Positions 56,037-64,000 of a stretch of DNA of 64,000 nt are shown in pieces (the stretch's first letter is position 1; each line of letters opens with the position of its first letter). The stretch is from NCBI GenBank assembly GCA_021234155.1, contig JAJEKV010000002.1, positions 22,161,726 through 22,225,725 of the forward strand. Reading direction: 5' to 3'. A program made the position numbers and the translations under genes. The notes beneath the pieces are model-generated. The model was given only the letters and a program-made list of their open reading frames with translations. It did not search any database and had not been told where the DNA came from. The stretch comes from Isoetes taiwanensis (lineage: Eukaryota; Streptophyta; Lycopodiopsida; Isoetales; Isoetaceae).

Positions 56037-59000
56037 GGCTAATCACAAGTGGCTTGGCACAAGGTGCCATTAAAGATTAAAGGAGGTCGTTCAAACCTAT
56101 ATAAAATCCAACAGAGTATAGTGTGAGGAAAACAAATAAAAATAAAGGGTTAAACTAGCAGAACTGCAGGGTTGGGAAGAAGGCTAGGCAGCCGGGCTCA
56201 TCTTGGTTTTTTCCGTGGTGATTCGGATCGGCGGCGATCTTCTTAGGTTTTTTTTTCTCTTCCGCCGGTATGCCTGCAAAGGCTTGGTTGCCTTTGTGTA
56301 ATGTTAGGGAGATTTAAGAATTGCGCGTAATGCACGTCCCTACTACTCAATCATGTCTAAATAAGCATTTGGTAGGAGTATGAGCATTTGACAGGTTGAG
56401 TGGGTAGAGCAAAATTTGCATGGCAAGAAATTTATAATTTTTTTGGATAATCAAAAGGCTTCTGCTTTTGGATGAATACCTTCCCTGGCTAACGTTTTGA
56501 AGAAAACTTTAATCTGTACATCACAATCTTTGCTTTTGCTTTTAGTTATTTAGAAGAACCAAAAGAGCACTTCTAGTTTATGATATGAGCTTTTGAGATT
56601 GGCCAATGGAAAGAAAACTAGCTTTTTGGGCACATAAATGGCGAAAACGAAGTACAGACAAGTAGTTCTCTTTCTTCTTCCTAGTATGTAAGATCATTCT
56701 CGAGGTTCCTGAACAAAGCATGAAGAGTTATGCACTCTGACAGTCTGCTATATATGCCTCACACAGTCTGCCATTTTTCCTTTCTACATGAATGTACTTA
56801 GCCTTTTGGATACTTGTACAATCCTTGCACTATAATGATGTAATAAATTCATAGAAAAAATTTGTGGCCTTTTAACGGACTCTGCACAGAGTAAGGAACC
56901 AACCAGTTAGCAAGAACTGGCCCAAGGCTCTAACCCTTCTTCTAGTTTCTCGTAGTTTGGTGTGGATTTTTCTATTCATGAATTAATCCATGAGTTAATG
57001 CTTTGTAAATTTCCTTTTATATGAAACACGGAAATGCACAAAGTAGTGTCAGAGAGAATAAATATAAATTTGAAAGATAATAATAAAAGGATTAAAAATG
57101 AATGTTCATAATATAGTACTTCTTAGATAATTTATTCAATCCAAGAACTCGTGCTACGTTTTGGAGTTTTGGAGCAGTTAATTGCTGCATTCTACATAGG
57201 AGACAGCATATGGTTCTTGCCTAAAAATGAAGTATGGGATATTGATCTGCAGTTGATTCCACATATACTTTTCTAATAGATATGTTCTTTAATATGAGGA
57301 TTTTTTTTTCGAGTCTTATTGTCATAGCTTGACTTGGTCCAGCTGTTTGGAAAGCATTATTATGGAAGTACTAATGGATGTCATACTATTCTTGAGGTGG
57401 CACACATAACAATTTACATTGACTTCTATTGTATTCCAATCATTTTTATGAGTACAAGATAATACATATACAGAATGTGAATTGAAGGAGTCCAGTACGA
57501 TCACTCCTCGGTTCTACATGAGGAGTTCAGGTTGATTTTTGAAAAGGTGCCAACCACTTAAATGACATCTCTGAAGCTTGAAGAACGTGTCGTGTATAGA
57601 AGCAGCTCCAAAGGATAATTTTATGTTGTATTTCTGCTCATTGCCAGTTGCATCTGGATCTGTAATAAACATCTTGAATGAGCATCATGTGCATGCTTAA
57701 GTGCTTTGTTAGATATGACAAATGTCGACAAACTGTGGGATACATGCCAATGAAGATGTTAACTGAGATGCATTAAATTGATACAGTTTAAATCTAATGT
57801 GACAAAAGACCATATACTGAAGTAGAATATGTTCATTTACGAAGACAAACGTGCACAAAAATATTAAGAACGTCTTTTGAACTCAACAAGGAAAAGTTAT
57901 CTTTATGTGTACATTTAGGGAGGCCGTCGTAATGCACACTAACATTCAGACCATCTTCTGAACTCAACAAGGAAAAGTTAACTTTATGAAAACTTAACAG
58001 CAGACTATAAGTTAGCTATAATATGCTCCAAGGAGTCTTGACCTGTTTGAAAATTACAACAAGACAATAGAACACGAAACAAGAGGTCAAGAACATTAGG
58101 TCCTAAGAGGAAAATCCTGAGTTCAATATTTGGATTCTTAAAACTCAATCAGATATGATTGTTGCAATTGGTATTCCTAGAAACAAAGATTCAATAAAAT
58201 ATGACCATTGGTCATTATCTTCTGAAGCATCCTTTGCACTTGCATGGAGAAAACCATTAAACTAAATGGTTCAAATTAATCAATCTGCACATCTATTAAT
58301 ATGGATAATCTGTATATTATATAGTTATACTTTCATATCTTAGCCAGAAAATTTACCAGGTTGTCAATGGTAATTCAAAGGGGTGCCTAGCTGCAACAGG
58401 CAGCATTTATGTATGAAAACTCAACTAATCCCTTGGCTGGATGATCAGTTTGACCATTGTATTCTAAGTTTCCATGTTCATTTGAATTAATGAGACTGTA
58501 AAAAATAGCATGGTAAGCGCTGTAATTGTTTACTACTACAACTTTACTACATTATCCATCCTGGAAAAATGGTTCAGGCCTGTATATGATTTTAATACCT
58601 CATCTTAAAAGAAAGAGTTCTCGATATATTTGTAACATTTGGATATGTTATATCAAAGCCACAGGTGATGGTACACCTTTACATTATTGCAGACAGTTTG
58701 AATGTCAATTTGCATAGCCCCATATTTGAGAAGGTAATAATGCTACCAAGGGCTGCTGACAGGATCATGACGGACAAAAACTACAAGTGAAATGTTTCTG
58801 TATAAGCAATGAAAAAACACATGGGTAGAAGGGCTGCTGTGAGACAGATCTTATAGCTGTACTACATGGCAAGATATGTATAGAGAATGAAAAACTAGAC
58901 GCCACAAATTGATTGACGCCACAAATTGATTTTCCACCTTTCCTATTCAAAAATCACGAAAATTTTAAAATCAGCCCTAAGATCAGTTACTTACCAGAAT

Positions 59001-59880
59001 TTGTCTAGGTTCGTAACATTCAGATACCAATTTCTCCTGTCATATGAGCAGAGGAAAAGATAAAGCACTGCAGTAATACGAACAGGGAGAAGCATTACAA
59101 AACATCATAGATTTGAGAGGGAATCAACAAGCAGGGGATTTCTGAAGTTTAGCGCCCTACTGGTTGTTGTGCTGATGAAAATGCTGACGGAGTTGAAAAG
59201 GATCTGTAGCTGCTCGGCGAGTTGGGGCCGCTACTGTGCCGAAGTCGAAGAAATGGAATGAAAAAAAATGGCGAGCGAAAAAAAAAAGCCTCCATAGCCG
59301 GCCGGGACGCGCCGCCATAGCCAAGGCGAGCGCCAAGATCAAGATCGAGCGCCAAACTCCTTCTTGGGTTTTCTAATTTTCATGGCCGTCCGATGCGAAA
59401 TTAAGAAATCTAATGGTTGAGATTAAAAATAGCTGACGTGGCACGACACGTGGCATAGCTAGGAATGCAGGAAATCGGGCAAGGGGGGTTAGGCAACCCT
59501 GCTAATCAAATGTGAGTCGTAGTAAAGAAGGCATTAATTCCCCCGCATTAATTCCCTATAATGCCAAGGAGCAAAATTGATGTCAAAAAGAACGAAAAGG
59601 TTATCTGTTATATGTTATATGCAAGAAAAGGGCATTGCCCTGCTAAATGGCGAATTTGAAAGAGACGGTTTAGGGTATGGTCGAGCAGAAATGAAGGAGA
59701 ATATCCGAGGCAGTGGTGGACTCGGCTGCTCCTCGCGACACACCCCGCGCCTGGAGCTTAGGCGAATGTTTGGCAGGGTGTTTGGGCGCGGCATGCGTCG
59801 CCTCTGCTGTTATTCTGCTGAATCCCCTTCTATTTTTGCAGGTCTTGGCGAATCTCACTCTGTGTTGCATATCTTTGCCG
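56033..59880. other. AT-rich stretch, no gene recognised
   Basis: A direct duplication of about 35 bp (GAACTCAACAAGGAAAAGTT at about 57880 and again about 79 bp later) and a 17-bp tandem duplication (GACGCCACAAATTGATT, 58896-58931) are visible. A GC-rich minus-strand island at about 59150-59360, with small open frames, could be a first exon or promoter of an unseen gene. Nothing more can be assigned. Confidence 0.35.
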
Positions 59881-59881
59881 A

Positions 59882-60025
59882 ATCTCCTTCTATTTTTGCA
59901 GATGGTTGCTTTTTTTCTTGAAGATATGGCTTCATTCAGCTGGAGGCGACTGGATCTCCTTCTATTTTTGCAGATGGTTGCTTTTTTTCTTGAAGATATG
60001 GCTTTATTCAGCTGGAGGCGACTGA
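59882..60025 (+). repeat. 72-bp tandem duplication containing TTTTTGCAG sites
   Basis: Two copies (59882-59953 and 59954-60025) are nearly identical, and a partial third lies before them (about 59823-59850). Each carries CTTCTATTTTTGCAG, a good splice-acceptor-like sequence. The whole unit stays open in one frame, but the peptide (FLQMVAFFLEDMASFSWRRL) matches no known family. Confidence 0.8.
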
Positions 60026-60789
60026 TGCCGCGCCAGAAAGGTCCTCGAAGGTTTGGGTTGAGGCCAGGGCGCGGCATGAGTCACCCTGTGCCATGTTTCG
60101 GCTTATTCTGTCTGCCTATCTATGTTTGATTCAAACAAGTCTACTTCTGCTACAACTAGATTTTTACAGTTATGATTAGGAGTTGGGTAAGAAGCGTCAT
60201 ATTTTCGGCTTGGGTATGTTTCAAGTTCCTACAGACTCGAATGGCGTCCTATTTCCAGCTTTGCTATGTTTTAAACTATGTTATAATCTGGACTTGTCAC
60301 TAAATATATCTTCGAGCTTCTTTTTTTTTTTTTCAATTTCGGCCTCCTAAGGATCTTCTTGCCACAGATTTAGCTGCAATGACAGTTTCAAGTAAGTCTA
60401 TACCGGCTGTTAATAAGTTTGTTAACTAAATTTCCAATGGAGTTTAACTACAGGCCAAGCTATTATTGCTTATATTCTACGTGTTCAAGCTGTTAACATT
60501 GAGTTATTACAATTTTATATTACTCTAGATTAGTCTCTACTCAATACCAGCAGCTGGATTTAGCACTAAAGTCTATCAACAGTTGAGCACAGCTGATGAT
60601 TGTAACGGCTTAAGTACAATCTGTTAACACAATATAATGTTTTAAGCTCATTCTATTTTACGTTCACTCCCATTGAATATTTATCTGGTATCACTCATAT
60701 CTGGTATCACTCATATTTATCTGGTATCACTCATAGTTAAAATACTATTCTATAAGCGTTAGAAAATTTAATATACCATATACCAAAAT
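60026..60789. other. Gap, nothing recognised
   Basis: AT-rich DNA between the 72-bp duplication and the LINE, with a short triplication of ATCTGGTATCACTCATA at about 60680-60740. Confidence 0.45.
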
Positions 60790-61875
60790 TTAATGTATGG
60801 GAAGAGAATGGACGTCCCTTGGCATTAGTTCATCCTCGCATCTTTAAGAAATGGAGAGACCATGGGATCTTAAAACTGCAGCATCTTTGGGAAAACGATA
60901 GATGGATCTCCTGGATGGAATTTAGACTCAAAGTGCATAGAGCAGGGGAGGGTGATAGAAAGATACTACGAAAGATTCTAGGTACTGTTAAGCTTCTCTC
61001 AGGGTCTACTGGTCCTGAGGAAAAGTGGTCCTGTGCAGGTAAGGAGACATACAATGTTGCAAGTATATATCGGGCCCTTTGTGATGACTCCCCTCTTAAA
61101 GCAGAGGCTATGAATGGAACAGTGGCTAAGCTCCTCTTAGCAAACTCCTGGAAAACCTTATGCTCTAGGAGAATACAATTTTTTAGATGGGAGGCTCTCC
61201 AAGGAGGTCTCAACACTAAAGTGAAGCTGGTCCATAGAGGAATTGTGTCTTCAGACCTATGTCCTCTGGGGTGCTAGGCTAGCGAATCTCTTTCACACCT
61301 CTTCTTCTGTCCAAGAATTACTGAGTTCTGGTTTTGGGTATGCCCTATTATGAGACTGCATATGCATCAACTTCGATGGCCGAATGTTGTTATGATCTCA
61401 GACAGAGATTGCATTGACGCCTCCCTGGTTAGTGTGGCTCTCTGGATTATATGGCGACATCGGTGCGATGTCACTTTGGGGGGGAAATCTATCTCTATTG
61501 AGAAACTTAAGAGTCTTTTTAATAAGGAAGTTGCTTTAATGGCATTGTCCCACCACAGGAAAATGGGGATGAGTTACAATAGGGGATTGGACAGAATTGG
61601 TAAGATTGAAGGATTTTATAACTACTTTAAGTGCTATTGGATGAGCTCTGAGGACCCAGACTTTCATGATAGGTCTAATGGTGGAACAGTTTGAGTTTAG
61701 TGGAGAAAGCAATCTGAGCAACTGACCAGATAGGGTCTCTCTACCATTATGTTGTTGTGGAATAGGACTTCCCTTAGTACGCACATCATGATGCATAGAG
61801 AACCCATATAATAGCCCTAATGCTTCCTATTTGTCCCATTGGGGACTCTCTGTATCTTTATTATTATTAATAATA
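60790..61875 (+). pseudogene. L1-type LINE 3' fragment with zf-RVT domain
   Basis: The frame from 60819 carries the plant L1 zinc-binding reverse-transcriptase C-terminal region: AGKETYNVASIYRAL, then RRIQFFRWEALQGGLNTKVK, then LCPLGC. The normal continuation follows after a stop (SESLSHLFFCPRITEFWF, then SLVSVALWIIWRHRCDVTLG). A 3' UTR with CCCATTGGGGACTCTCTGTA and a (TTA)n/AATAAC tail ends near 61875. It is 5'-truncated and inactive. Confidence 0.85.
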
Positions 61876-62526
61876 ACAAAAAACACACTCTTACCCTGGT
61901 CAAAATGGCCCATTACAAGGAGCACATCAACCCCGTGTTAGCCCGGGGCCCACAGCTCTACCTGCGTTCCCAGCTGCCCCTGAAAAAGCGCAGGCTCATT
62001 GCCTCCATTCGCACAGGTGCCCACCATCTTCGCGATCGAGGCGGGCGGGTGGATTGGGGAGCCCGCCAGACCGGGCTCTGTCGGTCTTTGTCAAGCGGGT
62101 GCCGTTGAGGATGAGTCTCACACTTTCGAGTTGCCCGGCGTTGGTCGGTCGGGCCGGATACGCCCCTTTAGTGCGGCTGGGCGTGCCCTTGCATTTGGCG
62201 ATGAACACACCGTCGAAGACGTGCCACGGGGTCATACATCCAGAGGTACCGGACCTGCGAGGTCACCTTTGCCCCCTTTGGTTGTCCCGACGACTAGGCA
62301 CTGAGGGGTGGTGCATATTTGTATATATTGGGATGTTTACGCATTTTATATGATTAGTACGGTTTGTCGGCCATTGATTTCGCCACGGTTTTTCCCTCGA
62401 AAACCCTTCGGGGCGGGGGTTTTTTAATCCGGGCAGTAATCCGCTTGCTGCGTTTTTGTATTGGGTCCCATAGACCGATTGGTCTCCGTGGACGATAAAA
62501 GTAACTTCCTTCCTTCCTTCCTTCCT
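61876..62526 (+). pseudogene. Second LINE 3' fragment with short tandem tail
   Basis: Pieces in two frames give YLRSQLPLKKRRLIASIRTG, then LCQAGAVEDESHTFELPG, the terminal zinc-finger region of a non-LTR element of the same type as at 23148-24108. The 3' UTR (CCCTCGAAAACCCTTCGGGG, then GGTCTCCGTGGACGATAAAA) ends in (CTTC)n. It follows the L1-type fragment in the same orientation. Confidence 0.8.
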
Positions 62527-62556
62527 CAAAAAAATAAATAAATAAATAAATAATAA
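62527..62556. repeat. (AAAT)n microsatellite
   Basis: Six or so AAAT units follow the LINE tail and mark the edge between the inserted DNA and module locus B. Confidence 0.85.
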
Positions 62557-62697
62557 CTTTGTAGAAGCACTATAGCTTTACAATTTTATGGAAACAAGGT
62601 GATTTTATAGATTCCTAAGCAAAGTTTAATACATAGTCCTTTAATGTAGAAGAACATTTAAACATATAAAACGAACACCTTTGAACATAAACATTTA

Positions 62698-63743
62698 CTA
62701 ATAATTATGACAAGATTTCATGATTCTGTAACTCTTCAAAAATAATCCAATATATATATTTTCCTTCCGTATTCGTTTTGCCAAATTCATGTCCTTCGGC
62801 ATAACAGTGACTCGTTTTGCGTGAATAGCGCAGAGATTTGACTCCTCAAACAACTGACACAACTCTGCCTCAGCTGCTTCTTGACAAACCCTGAGCATCA
62901 TAGGGGTAACCCTATATTGCGTCGTAAATTCCTGCATAATTTCTCGCACTAGCCTCTCGAAGGGGGCTCTTCGAATCAAGAGATTTACGCATTGTTGAAA
63001 ATGCCTAATTTCTCTTAGGGCCCTGGAGTGCTTTGAGTTTGGCCCATGCTTTGCCGGTTTTTTCGGCTCCTCCGGTCGAGGTGGGGGTTTTCGAATATCC
63101 GCTGGAGGTCTTCCTCCTTTTACAAATCTGGGAATCTTCAGTGTGCTATACCAATGATTATAGGCAACCCATTGTTCCATATATGCACGGTAATCTTGCA
63201 ACTTCCTCCGGTATTCCCGATCCTTCTGGAGACTTAATGGTCTCTCCCCTGCTCTGTATTTCTTATCTGATTTCCCATGGGTAGGCCATTTCGGATATGG
63301 TGGTGGCGGTGCTATCACTTGCTCTGGGAGATTTTGTTCTGTTTGCTCCTGATGTCCTTGATCACGAATTACTAGACTCAAGTTACCATACCTATCAAGG
63401 CGGCGTTTAGATCGTCTCTCCCGTGCAATTGACTCGTCTTGTTCCCGAGTCCTCTGTGGCCATGTGTGTTACTTTTCTCTTACCCCAGCGTACGTCCCTC
63501 CTTTTTTGCGATTCTGAGTCCTCTCCCTGCTGCGATTCTTCTTGTTCTCGTGATTCTGACTGCTGTTCTTCTGACGATGACTCCGCATAATCTACTAATA
63601 CCACCGTCTCGTCTTCTTGTGAACTCCGTTCGTCGGATGATTCTTCGCTCTCGCTTCTTGGATGTTTCTCAGGGTAAATCTGCTTGCCTATGCTTACGTT
63701 CACGAGCTTGGTATTTCCTGGCGGTGGCTTTTGTACGTGCCAT
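62698..63743 (-). CDS. Long-tailed histone H3-like protein (module locus B), two frameshifts
   Basis: The ATG at 63743 opens [20 protein letters not shown], closely matching the canonical H3 tail start MARTKQTARKS with Lys4, Arg8 and Lys9 kept. After a stop at 63669 the next frame, +1, encodes an acidic Ser/Glu-rich stretch ([36 protein letters not shown]). A second +1 shift near 63400 leads to a Pro-rich (PPPPYPKWP) and Tyr/Lys-rich linker. The last 110 codons are an H3 fold: [72 protein letters not shown], plus 20 extra residues. Loop 1 has canonical H3 length. H3 normally has about 136 residues; this locus spans about 348 codons. Histone H3 forms nucleosomes with H4, H2A and H2B. The frameshifts probably make this copy dead, unless hidden splicing or sequence error explains them. 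Confidence 0.88.
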
Positions 63744-63854
63744 ATCAAACTGCTCTGGAGTTGGATGAAATAGAGATCTCCTTTTTGGAGAGAAGGTAAC
63801 TTAGAAGGGATTTAAGGAGCAGATTAAGGCAAAATTATTGCGGCCAAATTAGGG

Positions 63855-63930
63855 TATATATAGGGATATTTACGATTATTTATTCCAACCACCTTTATTT
63901 ACATTGATCCTATAATATTAGAACCCTAAA
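63855..63930 (-). promoter_or_regulatory. TATA box and telo-box of the H3-like gene
   Basis: On the minus strand TATATATA (63855-63862) lies about 115 bp before the ATG at 63743. TTTAGGGTT (63922-63930), an inverted telo-box, lies 60 bp further upstream. The arrangement resembles both protein X promoters, suggesting the pair was expressed together from separate promoters. Confidence 0.6.
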
Positions 63931-64000
63931 ATTCTCCAATGGTCCCTAGGTTATTTATTGTGGATTTGCACCAAATTCCACCGGGAAGTCTATTTTGGCG

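Noticed and set aside
62698-63030. Calling the H3-like fold a centromeric CENH3.
   Set aside because: EIRHFQ fits CENH3, but loop 1 has canonical H3 length, whereas plant CENH3 usually has a longer loop. The gene also sits in a repeated module. Left as an H3-like variant.

Overview
The window reads as nuclear DNA of a land plant with a large, repeat-rich genome. Spliceosomal introns, a peroxisomal uricase, PLS-type pentatricopeptide (PPR) proteins, plant chromovirus, copia and LINE relics and a mitochondrial-type trnF insertion all point that way. The mix of repeats would suit a seed-free vascular plant such as a fern, but I cannot fix the clade from sequence alone.

Layout. 0.5-3.4 kb: a multi-exon, slightly broken Crypton-type tyrosine recombinase gene. 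3.8-4.7 kb: inverted repeats around a mitochondrial-type tRNA-Phe. 4.8-14.6 kb: decayed transposons (copia, LINE, gypsy carrying a SINE-like insert, second copia with its 5' LTR). 15.9-18.7 kb: an apparently intact eight-exon uricase gene. 20.5-22.7 kb: PPR pseudogene. 23.1-25.6 kb: LINE fragment and two exon-bearing gene remnants on opposite strands. 27.2-30.5 kb: complete TRIM retrotransposon, then a decayed copy of a two-gene module (protein X and an H3-fold protein). 31.3-33.4 kb: HUH-endonuclease (Replitron-like) gene followed by a cluster of hairpins. 33.7-37.5 kb: very long PPR gene. 38.2-38.5 kb: TRIM whose LTR contains a tRNA-like cloverleaf. 41-46 kb: simple and tandem repeats, no gene seen. 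46.3-54.1 kb: chromovirus on the minus strand with a 1.56 kb 3' LTR, interrupted by a LINE insertion with target-site duplication. 54.3-63.9 kb: second, better-preserved copy of the two-gene module, split by about 6-7 kb of LINE-rich DNA.

The most unusual content is the two-gene module. One gene encodes a histone H3-like protein that keeps the MARTK tail start and an H3 fold at the C-terminus, separated by roughly 210-220 residues of acidic Ser/Glu-rich and Pro-rich sequence. The other (protein X) encodes an unrecognised protein of about 490 residues with an acidic centre. Both occur in the same order and strand at two loci 33 kb apart. Three of the four genes show a TATA box about 100 bp before the ATG plus a telo-box (AAACCCTAA), as in plant histone and ribosomal-protein promoters. 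The copy near 54-64 kb carries frameshifts and the copy near 28-30 kb is more decayed, so these are relics of a gene pair or mobile unit that I do not recognise as described.

Most transposon genes here are broken. Uricase and the 34-37 kb PPR gene are the best candidates for working host genes. Stretches described as empty were read by eye only.
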